DNA of 37,590 bases. It comes from Salegentibacter flavus. GTDB taxonomy: Bacteria > Bacteroidota > Bacteroidia > Flavobacteriales > Flavobacteriaceae. Below the pieces are notes generated by a model that was not told the origin of the DNA, did no database searches, and saw only the letters and a program-made list of their open reading frames with translations. Of the stretch, positions 13,729 to 23,282 are shown piece after piece (position 1 is the stretch's first letter; every line of letters starts with the position of its first letter). A program made the position numbers and the translations under genes. The stretch is taken from positions 1-37,590 of the forward strand of contig NZ_FOVL01000026.1 in assembly GCF_900115145.1 (NCBI RefSeq), written 5' to 3'.

Positions 13729-16134
13729 ATGCGAGCATCAATTGCGGGAGCGATTCTTCTATTTTGTATACACAGTCTATCTAATGCCCAGGAGATACAG
13801 GTGCTGGAACAAACCAGCAATGAGCCTATTCCGGGAGTAGCCGTCTTTAATCCTGATAAATCCAGATCTACCATTACCGACCTTGACGGAAAGGCCAATA
13901 TTTCCAGGTTTGAAGATTCCGAGATGATCCATTTTAAACATATGGGGCATATAGATGCAGTGCTCTCAAAAGCTGCAATTGTTGCTAATAACAATAAGGT
14001 TTATCTGGAGCAGCACGAGAATCAACTGGAACAAGTAGTGCTTTCGGCAGGGAGATTCAGAATGTCTAAGGAAGAAACCACTCAAAAAATTGTTAGCCTT
14101 AGCCCTGCAGATGTTCAGCTATTTTCGCCTCAAACCGCTGCAGATCTTCTGGAGAGCAGCGGACAGGTCTTTGTTCAGAAAAGTCAGATGGGTGGGGGAA
14201 GCCCGATGATTAGGGGATTCTCGGCTAATCGATTGCTTATCACTGTGGATGGCGTGCGTATGAATACTGCTATTTTTAGAAGCGGAAACCTGCAAAACGT
14301 AGTTTCGGTAGATCCCCTGGCCGTTGAAAATACTGAAGTGCTAATCGGGCCGGGATCGGTGGTATATGGGAGTGATGCCGTAGGAGGAGTAATGAATTTT
14401 TATACCCTTAAGCCTAAATTTTCGGCAGGAAAAACCGGGTTCTCAGGGAATGCATATTCCCGGTATGCCTCTGCCAATAATGAAAAAACCTTACACGTCG
14501 ATTTTAATATTGGACGCGAGAATTGGGCTTTCCTAACCGGTGTCACCTATTCAGATTTTGAAGATTTGAGAATGGGATCAGATGGCCCTGAAGAATATCT
14601 TCGACCGGAATATGTGATTCGACAGGGAGGTCAGGACGTTGTGGTAAATAATTCTAATGAAAAGCTTCAAAAATTTACAGGCTATAACCAGATCAACCTG
14701 CTTCAGAAGATAAAATATATGCCCGGCAACGACTGGGATTTCAACCTGGGTTTGATCTATTCTACCACCTCCGATTTTCCGCGATATGACAGGTTAATTC
14801 AGAAAAGAGATGGAGAATTTCGGTTGGCAGAGTGGTATTACGGGCCGCAAACCTGGTTTATGGGAAATTTTAAAATTAACAAAGAGGGGAATGGGGTTAT
14901 TTACGATAAAGCGCAATTAACGGCGGCCTATCAGTTTTTTGAAGAAAGCCGGAACAACAGGGGTTTTAATGAAGACATCCGCTTTAATTCCACCGAAAAT
15001 GTCGATGCCTCTTCCATGAATCTCGATTTTGAAAAGGATTTTGAAGAAAGCCGATTATTTTATGGAACTGAGTATGTTCATAACCTGGTAACTTCAAGCG
15101 CCAGTCAATTCAATATTATTTCTGAAGATAGTCAGGCAGAGGCCTCCCGTTATCCCGATGGTTCCACCTGGCAGTCGCTTGCCGTCTATCTTTCTTATCA
15201 GTGGAAGATTAATTCGAAATTGTCATTTCAGTCGGGGGCGCGATATAATCATATTCTGGTTGATGCCGAATTTGATGAGCGTTTCTTCGATTTTCCATTT
15301 TCTGAAGCAAACATAAATACCGGTGCTTTAACCGGTAGTGCCGGCATCAACTGGAAGCAAAATCGTTTTTTCAGATGGAAGGTCAATCTCTCTTCAGCCT
15401 TCAGGGCGCCAAATATTGATGATGTAGGCAAGATCTTCGATTCTGAACCCGGTGCAGTGGTGGTCCCCAACCCCGATCTCAAACCGGAATATGCATATAA
15501 TGGAGAACTTGGCCTGGATTGGACACCTTCAAGAAACCTGCAATTTTCTTTTGCCACCTATTACACCCGCCTTAAAGATGCGATGGTGAGAAGAGATTAT
15601 CAGCTAGACGGTGAAACGGAGATCGAATACCAGGGCGAGCCCAGCCGGGTACAGGCTATTCAAAATGCATCTAAAGCCTATGTCTACGGTTTTGAAGCCG
15701 GAGTGGCTTATAATATCTCTGTGGCCCTCAGGCTAAGCTCCCAGATCAATTTAACCAAAGGAGAAGAGGAACAGGAGGATGGAACGAAGGTAGCTTTACG
15801 CCACGCCGCACCGCTTTTTGGAAATACTCATCTCACCTGGCATAAAAAACGTCTGAAATTCGATCTTTTTGCCGAATACAACGGGCAATTGGATTACCAG
15901 GACCTTGCTCCTTCAGAGAAAGGGAAAGCCTATTTGTACGCTTCAGACCAAAATGGGAATCCATATTCGCCTTCCTGGTATACGCTTAATCTAAGCGGGC
16001 AGTATGAGATAAGCGAAGCCTGGCTCGCAACAGTCTCTTTGGAAAATATTACAGACCAGCGTTACCGCACTTATTCTTCAGGTATTGCTGCAGCAGGGAG
16101 AAATTTGATTTTGGCTATGAAGTATAGCTTTTAG
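13729..16134 (+). CDS. TonB-dependent outer-membrane receptor
   Basis: An 801-residue receptor. Residues 1-20 are a signal peptide. About 21-95 is a CarboxypepD_reg-like domain (SNEPIPGVAVFNPDKSRSTI, then DLDGKANIS). The plug follows (about 115-225), with GGGSPMIRGFSANRLLITVD and GPGSVVYGSDAVGGVMNFYT. The 22-stranded barrel fills the rest, ending in a family-typical aromatic strand (LILAMKYSF). The plug resembles the hemoglobin/heme/transferrin receptor branch (IRGFSANRLLITVDGVRMN), so heme or an iron compound is a reasonable but unproven ligand. The gene begins immediately after the recO stop with no spacer; the pairing seems to be an operon of convenience. No Fur-type site was recognised. 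Confidence 0.9.
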   Translation: MRASIAGAILLFCIHSLSNAQEIQVLEQTSNEPIPGVAVFNPDKSRSTITDLDGKANISRFEDSEMIHFKHMGHIDAVLSKAAIVANNNKVYLEQHENQLEQVVLSAGRFRMSKEETTQKIVSLSPADVQLFSPQTAADLLESSGQVFVQKSQMGGGSPMIRGFSANRLLITVDGVRMNTAIFRSGNLQNVVSVDPLAVENTEVLIGPGSVVYGSDAVGGVMNFYTLKPKFSAGKTGFSGNAYSRYASANNEKTLHVDFNIGRENWAFLTGVTYSDFEDLRMGSDGPEEYLRPEYVIRQGGQDVVVNNSNEKLQKFTGYNQINLLQKIKYMPGNDWDFNLGLIYSTTSDFPRYDRLIQKRDGEFRLAEWYYGPQTWFMGNFKINKEGNGVIYDKAQLTAAYQFFEESRNNRGFNEDIRFNSTENVDASSMNLDFEKDFEESRLFYGTEYVHNLVTSSASQFNIISEDSQAEASRYPDGSTWQSLAVYLSYQWKINSKLSFQSGARYNHILVDAEFDERFFDFPFSEANINTGALTGSAGINWKQNRFFRWKVNLSSAFRAPNIDDVGKIFDSEPGAVVVPNPDLKPEYAYNGELGLDWTPSRNLQFSFATYYTRLKDAMVRRDYQLDGETEIEYQGEPSRVQAIQNASKAYVYGFEAGVAYNISVALRLSSQINLTKGEEEQEDGTKVALRHAAPLFGNTHLTWHKKRLKFDLFAEYNGQLDYQDLAPSEKGKAYLYASDQNGNPYSPSWYTLNLSGQYEISEAWLATVSLENITDQRYRTYSSGIAAAGRNLILAMKYSF

Positions 16135-16243
16135 GTTTTTTATTTAGGGATTTAGGAATTAATCAGTCCGCTTTTTCCATAATTCAGGTCGGCTATTTTG
16201 CTAAAAATCATTAATTTCGCGTTTCATTAGAAATTACGACAAA

Positions 16244-19200
16244 ATGAGCAATAAGTTCCCCGAATATAAAGGACTTGACTTACCGAAAGTAGCCGAGGAA
16301 ATACTGGCTTACTGGAAGGAGAACGATATATTTGAAAAGAGCGTAAGCACCCGCGAGGGGAAGGAGCCTTTTGTGTTTTTTGAAGGGCCGCCATCTGCTA
16401 ACGGACTTCCGGGGATTCATCACGTGATGGCACGTGCTATTAAAGATATTTTTTGTCGTTATAAAACCCAAAAAGGCTACCAGGTTAAACGAAAAGCCGG
16501 TTGGGATACCCACGGGCTGCCGGTTGAACTTGGTGTGGAAAAAGAACTCGGGATCACTAAAGAGGATATCGGGACAAAAATTTCCGTAGAGAAATATAAC
16601 GAAGCCTGTAAAAATGCGGTAATGCGTTACACCGATGTGTGGAACGACCTTACCGAAAAAATAGGCTACTGGGTAGATATGGAAAACCCATATATTACCT
16701 ACAAATCAAAATATATGGAAACGGTTTGGTGGCTGCTTTCCGAAATTTATAAAAAAGACCTTATCTATAAAGGTTACACCATTCAGCCATATTCGCCAAA
16801 GGCCGGAACAGGCTTGAGTTCCCACGAGCTTAATCAACCGGGAACTTACCAGGACGTTACCGATACCACGGTAACAGCGATGTTTAAAATTACTGATGCT
16901 TCAGCGGCCTCGGTAGAAGAAAGTCTGGAAGGGGCGTTTTTAATCGCCTGGACCACCACGCCGTGGACTTTACCGTCTAACACCGCCCTAACCGTTGGGC
17001 CAAAAATTGAATATGTTTCCGTAAAAACCTATAACCAGTACACTTTCGAGCCTATTACGATTCTCGTTGCAAAAGACCTGGCCAGAAAGCAATTCGATAA
17101 GAAGTTTCAGGAAGTTGAAACCGAAGAGGAGTTAGAAGCTTATGCTGAAGGCGATAAAAAGATTCCATTTTTAATCGGTGAAAGTTTTAAAGGAAAAAAT
17201 CTGGTGGGAATTAAATATGAGCAATTGCTACCATATGCTCAGCCGTTTGAAAACCCTGAAAATGCCTTCCGCGTAATTTCCGGAGATTTTGTTACTACCG
17301 AAGATGGTACCGGGATAGTGCATACTTCTCCAACTTTTGGTGCCGATGATGCGATGGTAGCAAAACAGGCCACACCGCCGGTTCCGCCGTTATTGGTGAA
17401 AGACGAAAACGGAAATCTTGTTCCGTTGGTAGATCTTCAGGGGAAATTTAGACCTGAAATGGGAGAATTTGTCGGGAAATATGTGAAGAATGAATATTAT
17501 GACGATGGCCAGGCGCCCGAAAAATCGGTAGATGTTGAGCTTGCTATTAAGCTGAAAGAAGAAAACCGTGCTTTTAAAGTTGAAAAGTATGTTCACAGCT
17601 ATCCAAATTGCTGGAGAACTGATAAACCTATTTTATATTATCCGCTGGATTCCTGGTTCATAAAAGTAACCGAATTCAAAGATCGTATGTTCGAGTTGAA
17701 CCAAAGTATTAATTGGAAGCCAAAATCTACCGGGGAAGGTCGTTTTGGAAACTGGCTGGCCAATGCCAACGACTGGAACTTATCACGTAGCCGCTATTGG
17801 GGAATTCCGTTGCCAATTTGGAGAACCGAAGAGGGGAAGGAAGAAAAACTTATTGGTTCTATTGCAGAGCTAAAAGAAGAAATGACGAAGGCTGTAGAAG
17901 CCGGGGTGATGGATAAAGATATTTTTGAAGGATTTGAACCCGGCAATATGAGTGAAGAAAACTACGAGTTGGTAGACCTTCACAAGAATGTGGTCGATCA
18001 AATTACTTTGGTTTCCGATTCAGGAAAGCCTATGAAACGCGAAGCCGATCTAATAGACGTTTGGTTTGATTCTGGTTCTATGCCTTATGCACAGTGGCAT
18101 TATCCGTTTGAGAATGAAGAAAAAGTTGAAGGAGGAGAAAGAAAGGCCGACTTCATTGCAGAAGGAGTTGATCAAACCCGTGGTTGGTTTTACACCCTGC
18201 ACGCTATCGCTACGATGATCTTTGATGATGTTGCGTATAAAAACGTGGTTTCCAATGGTCTTGTTTTGGATAAGAACGGGCAGAAGATGTCTAAGCGTCT
18301 TGGAAATGCAGTTGATCCTTTTGAGACCCTGGCAGCTTTCGGGCCTGATGCTACCCGTTGGTATATGATTTCCAACGCCAACCCCTGGGACAACCTGAAA
18401 TTTGACATTGAAGGTATAGCTGAAGTGCGGCGTAAATTCTTCGGAACCCTTTACAACACTTATTCTTTCTTTACGCTGTATGCGAACATCGATAATTTCA
18501 CCTACAAAGAAAAAAATGTTCCTCTAGACGAACGGCCAGAGATAGATCGATGGATATTTTCAGAACTGCATACGCTTATCGAAAAAGTAGATAAATTCTA
18601 TGCTGATTATGAGCCAACACGGGCAACCCGGGCAATTTCAGAATTTGTTCAGGAAAATCTTAGCAACTGGTTTGTGCGTTTAAGCCGAAGACGCTTCTGG
18701 AAGGGCGACTATGAGCAGGATAAGATTTCAGCTTATCAAACCCTTTATACCTGCCTGGAAACAGTGGCCAAATTAGGGGCTCCTGTAGCTCCATTCTTTA
18801 TGGATAGGCTGTACAAAGATCTTAACCAGGCCACTCAAAAAGAGGCTTACGAATCGGTACATCTTGCTGATTTCCCGGTTTTTGATGATAAATTTGTTGA
18901 TAAATCTTTAGAACGCAAAATGGAGAAAGCGCAAACCATCTCATCTTTGGTGCTTTCATTGCGTAAAAAAGAAATGATAAAAGTAAGACAACCGCTTCAA
19001 AGGGTAATGATTCCGGTACTTGATGAGCAGCAGCGGGAAGAAATAAAGGCTGTGGAAGACCTTATAAAGTCGGAGGTAAACGTAAAGGAATTAAAACTTA
19101 TTGATGACGCTTCGGGTATTCTGGTAAAGCAAATTAAGCCCAATTTCAAAGTGCTTGGACCCAAGTTTGGGAAGGATATGAAGCTGGTTGTCAGCAAAAT

Positions 19201-19645
19201 AAATAGTCTGAATGCCACAGATATTGCCACAATAGAGCGGGAGGGCAGTATCGATATTGAAGTTAACGAAAAAATGATTACTTTGGCGGCCGAAGAAGTG
19301 GAGATCACTTCCCAGGACATTGAAGGCTGGTTAGTTGCAAGCAGTGGTAATATTACAGTAGCCCTGGACGTTAGTATCTCTCCGGAGCTCAAAAAGGAGG
19401 GAGTAGCCCGGGAATTGGTAAATAGAATACAGAACCTTAGAAAAGATTCTGGTTTTGAAGTTACCGATACCATAGATGTGACCCTACAAAGAGACGGCAT
19501 TGTCGAGGATGCCGTTAAAGAAAATATAACCTATATTAAGAACGAAACATTAACTGCACACCTCGAAGTTGCAGCGGTGGTAGAAGAAGGTACAGAAGTA
19601 GCTTTTGATGACATTACCACTAAATTGTTTATTAAAAAACATTGA
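16244..19645 (+). CDS. ileS: Isoleucyl-tRNA synthetase
   Basis: A 1133-residue class I aminoacyl-tRNA synthetase charging tRNA-Ile in the cytoplasm. The HIGH-type motif appears as GIHH (57-60, in SANGLPGIHHVMAR) and KMSKR is exact at 681-685 (KNGQKMSKRLGN). Also present are AGWDTHGLPVELGVEKELGI, the editing-domain stretch IAWTTTPWTLPSNTALTVGP and WFDSGSMPYAQWHY. The long C-terminal extension (about 900-1133), which lacks the terminal zinc-binding cysteines of E. coli IleRS, fits the long type found in Bacteroidota, archaea and eukaryotes, a type often less sensitive to mupirocin (family knowledge, not shown here). It is followed after 4 bp by the DksA-like gene, and lspA lies further downstream. 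Confidence 0.97.
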   Translation: MSNKFPEYKGLDLPKVAEEILAYWKENDIFEKSVSTREGKEPFVFFEGPPSANGLPGIHHVMARAIKDIFCRYKTQKGYQVKRKAGWDTHGLPVELGVEKELGITKEDIGTKISVEKYNEACKNAVMRYTDVWNDLTEKIGYWVDMENPYITYKSKYMETVWWLLSEIYKKDLIYKGYTIQPYSPKAGTGLSSHELNQPGTYQDVTDTTVTAMFKITDASAASVEESLEGAFLIAWTTTPWTLPSNTALTVGPKIEYVSVKTYNQYTFEPITILVAKDLARKQFDKKFQEVETEEELEAYAEGDKKIPFLIGESFKGKNLVGIKYEQLLPYAQPFENPENAFRVISGDFVTTEDGTGIVHTSPTFGADDAMVAKQATPPVPPLLVKDENGNLVPLVDLQGKFRPEMGEFVGKYVKNEYYDDGQAPEKSVDVELAIKLKEENRAFKVEKYVHSYPNCWRTDKPILYYPLDSWFIKVTEFKDRMFELNQSINWKPKSTGEGRFGNWLANANDWNLSRSRYWGIPLPIWRTEEGKEEKLIGSIAELKEEMTKAVEAGVMDKDIFEGFEPGNMSEENYELVDLHKNVVDQITLVSDSGKPMKREADLIDVWFDSGSMPYAQWHYPFENEEKVEGGERKADFIAEGVDQTRGWFYTLHAIATMIFDDVAYKNVVSNGLVLDKNGQKMSKRLGNAVDPFETLAAFGPDATRWYMISNANPWDNLKFDIEGIAEVRRKFFGTLYNTYSFFTLYANIDNFTYKEKNVPLDERPEIDRWIFSELHTLIEKVDKFYADYEPTRATRAISEFVQENLSNWFVRLSRRRFWKGDYEQDKISAYQTLYTCLETVAKLGAPVAPFFMDRLYKDLNQATQKEAYESVHLADFPVFDDKFVDKSLERKMEKAQTISSLVLSLRKKEMIKVRQPLQRVMIPVLDEQQREEIKAVEDLIKSEVNVKELKLIDDASGILVKQIKPNFKVLGPKFGKDMKLVVSKINSLNATDIATIEREGSIDIEVNEKMITLAAEEVEITSQDIEGWLVASSGNITVALDVSISPELKKEGVARELVNRIQNLRKDSGFEVTDTIDVTLQRDGIVEDAVKENITYIKNETLTAHLEVAAVVEEGTEVAFDDITTKLFIKKH

Positions 19646-19649
19646 GCTT

Positions 19650-20033
19650 ATGTCTGCAGAAGTTAAAGAACGTTACAATGACGCCGATTTGGCGGAATTT
19701 AAGGCCCTTATCTTGAAAAAGATCGAAAAGGCCCAGGAACAATTGAAGATTTACGAAAATGCTTATAAAAATGATGGGAATAACGGCACCGACGATACTT
19801 CCCCCACTTTTAAAGCTTTTGAAGAAGGAAGTGAAACGATGAGTAAAGAAGCCAATTCACAGTTGGCTATCCGTCAGGAAAAGTTCATCAGGGATCTTAA
19901 AAACGCTTTATTGCGCATTGAGAACAAAACCTATGGGATTTGTCGAGTAACGGGTAAATTAATAGGCAAAGAACGTCTGAAGCTTGTGCCGCATGCTACC
20001 TTAAGCATCGAAGCAAAGAATATGCAGCGTTAA
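19650..20033 (+). CDS. DksA/TraR-family protein with degenerate zinc finger
   Basis: A 127-residue protein related to DksA, the RNA-polymerase secondary-channel regulator. I place the start at ATG 19650, 4 bp after the ileS stop; an upstream in-frame ATG at 19605 would add 15 residues read inside ileS and lacks similarity. Residues 15-90 form a charged coiled-coil hairpin with acidic tip residues (NGTDDTSP, D48-D49). The C-terminal globule keeps the family layout (TYGICRVTGKLIGKERL) but of the four zinc positions only C98 remains: the others are T101, S119 and A122. Loss of these cysteines appears usual in Bacteroidota homologues next to ileS. The gene ends in a very strong terminator. It probably modulates transcription, but that is family inference. 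Confidence 0.9.
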   Translation: MSAEVKERYNDADLAEFKALILKKIEKAQEQLKIYENAYKNDGNNGTDDTSPTFKAFEEGSETMSKEANSQLAIRQEKFIRDLKNALLRIENKTYGICRVTGKLIGKERLKLVPHATLSIEAKNMQR

Positions 20034-20055
20034 CACCATAACATAAATATATACT

Positions 20056-20100
20056 AAACGCTCTTTTTGAAAATCTTCAAAGGGAGCGTTTTGCTTTTTT
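20056..20100 (+). terminator. Strong rho-independent terminator after the ileS operon
   Basis: Continuous 16-bp stem: aaacgctc (20056-20063) plus tttttgaa, with ttcaaagg plus gagcgttt (20084-20091), two T-G pairs and a 4-base loop aatc, followed by a T-rich tract to 20100. It separates ileS and the DksA-like gene from the next gene, which starts only 3 bp later. Confidence 0.92.
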
Positions 20101-20103
20101 GGG

Positions 20104-20727
20104 ATGCTAAATAACTTTTTAATACTACTTTTTGTGTTTTACAGCCTCTCTCTGTTTAGTCAGAAAGAAACGCTGGAGATTATTGACGCAAAATCTGTAG
20201 AAGGGATTCAAATCTATGCGGATGAGGTTTATAGTATTAGCATAGAAACTTATGAAGGTTCTGAGATTATTATCGCCACTCATTCAGAAGGAGAGTATTA
20301 TAACCGCATAAGACTCAACACCGAAATTCAGGATGAAAATCTAATTCTAAGCACCCAGTATCCCGAAGCGCTATCCGGAGGTTATGACAAATTAAGCGCC
20401 CACAAAGTTTTCTCATTGGACTTGGAGTTAAAAATACCTGAGCGTTTAAAGCTGTATATTGAATCAAACCTGGCTTCGGTGACCGCAACCGGGGAGTTTG
20501 AATTTCTGGAACTTAGGCTCAATCAAGGATTTTGCGATTTAAGAGATTTCAGCGGAAATGGCAATGTCCAAACTATTATGGGGAATATTCTGGTAGAAAC
20601 CTTAAATACCCGTGTTAAAGCAGAATCCCGCAATGGAAATCTCGAAATGCCCTTAGCCCGCAATGGCGATAATCTCCTGAAGTTGACTTCGGTGAATGGC
20701 GACATTCGCCTGCGAAAAACTAAATAA
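20104..20727 (+). CDS. Secreted DUF4097-like beta-strand-repeat protein
   Basis: A 207-residue exported protein of unknown function. A signal peptide covers about residues 1-19 (LILLFVFYSLSLFSQ). The rest is built of short beta strands ending in repeated turns: LKLYIESNLASVTATGEFEF, LRLNQGFCDLRDFSGNGN, QTIMGNILVETL, NGNLEMPL, SVNGDIRLRKTK. This pattern fits the right-handed beta-helix or DUF4097/DUF2807 type of adhesin-like proteins. There are no catalytic motifs. It sits between the ileS terminator and lspA; lspA begins 40 bp after it, so the two may be cotranscribed. Confidence 0.7.
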   Translation: MLNNFLILLFVFYSLSLFSQKETLEIIDAKSVEGIQIYADEVYSISIETYEGSEIIIATHSEGEYYNRIRLNTEIQDENLILSTQYPEALSGGYDKLSAHKVFSLDLELKIPERLKLYIESNLASVTATGEFEFLELRLNQGFCDLRDFSGNGNVQTIMGNILVETLNTRVKAESRNGNLEMPLARNGDNLLKLTSVNGDIRLRKTK

Positions 20728-20767
20728 TAATTGTATTTTTGGTCCGATTTTAATGCAATAGCCATAC

Positions 20768-21388
20768 ATGTCCTTAAAAAAAGCCGGAATAATTATAATA
20801 CTGATCCTGATAATCGATCAGGTTTCCAAATTTTATATTAAAACAAATTTTGCCCTAGGGGATGAGATGCGAGTTTTCGAATGGTTCAGAATTTTATTCG
20901 TGGAGAATGAAGGGATGGCCTGGGGAGCAAAGATCCCCGGTTCCTACGGGAAACTCGCACTAACGCTTTTCAGACTGGCGGCAATTGTGGGAATAGGATA
21001 TTGGCTCTGGGATTCGGTTAGGAAAAATGGTTCCAGAATTCTCATCATTGCTATCGCTTTAATCTTTGCCGGGGCCATGGGCAATATTATAGATTCGGTT
21101 TTCTACGGAATTATCTTCGACGATAGCTATGGCAATATAGCGAGCTTTTTACCTGATGGTGGGGGTTACGGTACTCTTTTTCACGGGAAGGTGGTAGATA
21201 TGCTTTATTTCCCGTTGTGGCAAGGTAATTTGCCGGAATGGATCCCGTTTTGGGGCGGTAATTATTTCACCTTTTTTGAACCCGTTTTTAATATAGCCGA
21301 TACTTCCATAAGTGTAGGCGTTGCTTTCTTATTATTATTCAATAAAAAAGCATTTCCGCCGGAGGAAGAAACTTCAGAAAAGAATTAA
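20768..21388 (+). CDS. lspA: Lipoprotein signal peptidase (signal peptidase II)
   Basis: A 206-residue inner-membrane aspartyl protease that removes signal peptides from diacylglyceryl-prolipoproteins, such as the SusD-like lipoprotein at 32434. Four hydrophobic segments are visible. The catalytic aspartates are D109 in GAMGNIIDSVFYG and D178 in FEPVFNIADTSIS, and the N-terminal IIDQVSKFYI motif is present. The insert between about 115 and 170 makes it longer than E. coli LspA (164), as is typical in Bacteroidota. The ileS to lspA neighbourhood echoes the ileS-lspA operon of other bacteria, here with two genes between. It ends with a 4-bp convergent overlap with the response regulator gene. 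Confidence 0.95.
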   Translation: MSLKKAGIIIILILIIDQVSKFYIKTNFALGDEMRVFEWFRILFVENEGMAWGAKIPGSYGKLALTLFRLAAIVGIGYWLWDSVRKNGSRILIIAIALIFAGAMGNIIDSVFYGIIFDDSYGNIASFLPDGGGYGTLFHGKVVDMLYFPLWQGNLPEWIPFWGGNYFTFFEPVFNIADTSISVGVAFLLLFNKKAFPPEEETSEKN

Positions 21389-21801
21389 GCTGCGTTATTC
21401 TTTTCAAAGATCTTTTCGAACTTTTTCAGTTCAATTGGTTTGATCAAATAATCGGTAACCATATTGAATGATTTGGCTCTTTCAAGATCCCGGGGATCTA
21501 TAGAAGAACTCACCACGTAAAGGGTTATTTTCTTTTCAAAATTATTCTTGATCTTGATGAATTCACTAAGAAACTCCCAGCCATCCATCACCGGCATATT
21601 GAGATCGAGGAAAATAATATCGGGAAGTTTATCCTCGGTCATATTGCCCATAATTAATTGAAAATAGTCAAGTGCCTCTTTCCCGTTTTTGAAGATCAGC
21701 AGGTTTTCAGACAGCTTTTTGATCTCGATAATCTTTCGTACCAGGTTAACGTATATTTTGTCATCGTCAATTATACACGCTAATTCTACTTTTTGCCCCA
21801 T
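21385..21801 (-). CDS. Single-domain response regulator
   Basis: A 138-residue CheY-like receiver with no output domain. The acidic pocket is D12-D14 (CIIDDDKIY), the phospho-acceptor is D66 (IIFLDLNMPVMDG), the switch serine lies in YVVSSSID and the conserved lysine in YLIKPIEL. It is 10 bp downstream of the histidine kinase gene and its probable partner. With no DNA-binding or enzymatic domain it must act through protein contacts, for example in a phosphorelay, as is common for Bacteroidota receivers encoded next to PAS kinases. The last bases overlap lspA tail to tail. Confidence 0.93.
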   Translation of the reverse strand: MGQKVELACIIDDDKIYVNLVRKIIEIKKLSENLLIFKNGKEALDYFQLIMGNMTEDKLPDIIFLDLNMPVMDGWEFLSEFIKIKNNFEKKITLYVVSSSIDPRDLERAKSFNMVTDYLIKPIELKKFEKIFEKNNAA

Positions 21802-21811
21802 GAGAACTAGT

Positions 21812-23260
21812 TTAAAATTTAATCTTAAAAGTGGTGCCTACATCTACGGTGCTGGTTACCGAAATTGAGCCTCCCAATGTCTCCACCTGATTTTTGGTGA
21901 TAAACAGGCCAATTCCTTTTGCTTCCGGATTGCTATGGAATGTTTTATACATTCCAAACATCTTGTCGCCGTACTGATCCAGGTCTATGCCCATTCCGTT
22001 ATCGCTAATTTCAAGATACTCCTTGTCATTCTCAATGTAGGTCTGAATATAAATCACCGGTTTCCTACCCGGATGTTTATATTTTATGGCATTCGTGATT
22101 AAATTTAGTAAAATACTTTCAAGATACTCAGAGATATAGCTAATTTCTTCAAGTGCGTTAAATTCAGCTACGATTTTTGCATTTTCCCGATTAATCAGGG
22201 AAGAAGTTGAAGCCATTACCCCACTTAATGCGTCCTCAAATTTAATGATGCGTCTGTTTTTGCTGAGCAAACTTTGTTTATTTACTATCTCATTTAATTG
22301 TGAAATAGCCGCATCCAGATTATCTGCAATGTCTACAACATTGGGAAGAAGCTCCAGTTTGTCGGCATCGGTTTTGGCTTCTTTTAATAATTCTACAATA
22401 AGACTTAGATTGCTGCTGTGGGACCGTAAATGATGAGAGACGACATGCGCAAAATTAAAAAGTCTTGAATTCTGAGTAGCAATAATATCCAGGGAATTCT
22501 GAAGATTGAGTTCGTTGTTTTTATTTTCATCGATATCCTGGTAGACCCCTCTAATTCCAACTATTTCCTGTTCTTCATTATAAACTGGTTTCCCGGTGGC
22601 CCTTACCCAGAATTCTTTCTGGTGAAGGCTTAACATTTTGAGCTCTATCTTAAAAGGGATACCGTACTTTTCGCATTTTTCAAAGGAAGATAAAACTCGC
22701 TGATGATGCTCGGGAGCATAGAATTTTAAACGCTCCTCGTAAGCAGGCTGATAATCAAGGGGGCAATTCACGATCTTTTTGGTGACATTATCCCAGTAAA
22801 TATTCTTGTGGAGGGTATCTACGTACCATCCACCGGTTGAAGTCATTTCGGCTGTTTCGTGATAGTAGAAGTAGTTTTCTTCAATAGTGTATTGATCTCG
22901 TTTTGCCTGATGAATATTCACAAACAAAAGCACGGCGGTTTCCCGATTGCTGTGGTCTTTATTTTTTAAATTCCGGCATTCAAACCAGCGGTATTTACCA
23001 TTGTGCAATTTCAGTTTTAGTTCAAGACTGAAAGGTTCATTTTGGGAAGTAAGTTTATCAAAATATATCCTGAAATCGTAGCGGTAATCGGGATGAAGTA
23101 TTTCCTTCAGAAAATATTCAAAAGGCTCGCTGGTATCGGGTTTGCCAACCAGGGCGTTAAAATGATCGGACCAGCTAAGGTTTTTGCTGAAGAGGTTGAC
23201 CTTCCAGTAGGCAATATCAAAATCTTCAAGAATACTGTTTAACTGGAGGTCGTTTAACAT
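21812..23260 (-). CDS. Cytoplasmic PAS-domain sensor histidine kinase
   Basis: A 482-residue kinase without membrane segments or signal peptide. Two PAS/PAC modules cover about residues 15-120 and 128-245 (PAS_3-like: HPDYRYDFRIYFDKLTSQ, then KYRWFECRNLK, and later WVRATGKPVYNEEQEIVGIR). The dimerisation box is FAHVVSHHLRSHSSNL, with H276 in the phospho-histidine position and H277 where an N is more usual. The ATPase domain has the N-box LNLITNAIKYKHPG, the G1 box EISDNGMGIDLDQYGDKMF and the G2 box KGIGLFITKNQVE. The signal is presumably cytoplasmic (light, redox or a small molecule); no flavin cysteine motif was seen. It starts 57 bp after the cyclo-ligase gene and a 22-bp palindrome lies in that gap. 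The response regulator follows. Confidence 0.93.
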   Translation of the reverse strand: MLNDLQLNSILEDFDIAYWKVNLFSKNLSWSDHFNALVGKPDTSEPFEYFLKEILHPDYRYDFRIYFDKLTSQNEPFSLELKLKLHNGKYRWFECRNLKNKDHSNRETAVLLFVNIHQAKRDQYTIEENYFYYHETAEMTSTGGWYVDTLHKNIYWDNVTKKIVNCPLDYQPAYEERLKFYAPEHHQRVLSSFEKCEKYGIPFKIELKMLSLHQKEFWVRATGKPVYNEEQEIVGIRGVYQDIDENKNNELNLQNSLDIIATQNSRLFNFAHVVSHHLRSHSSNLSLIVELLKEAKTDADKLELLPNVVDIADNLDAAISQLNEIVNKQSLLSKNRRIIKFEDALSGVMASTSSLINRENAKIVAEFNALEEISYISEYLESILLNLITNAIKYKHPGRKPVIYIQTYIENDKEYLEISDNGMGIDLDQYGDKMFGMYKTFHSNPEAKGIGLFITKNQVETLGGSISVTSTVDVGTTFKIKF

Positions 23261-23282
23261 CTGGCCGATTAGTTTATCTAAA

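Noticed and set aside
16197-16219. Promoter for ileS (tttg and taatttcg)
   Set aside because: The two boxes are only 11 bases apart, too close for the Bacteroidota -33/-7 spacing, and the -7 match is imperfect.
18997-19500. 167-codon minus-strand frame inside ileS
   Set aside because: It is antisense to a conserved synthetase and serine/leucine-rich in a way typical of shadow frames.
19605-19649. Upstream in-frame start for the DksA-like gene
   Set aside because: It would read 15 codons inside the ileS 3' end and lacks family similarity; ATG 19650 starts the recognisable protein.
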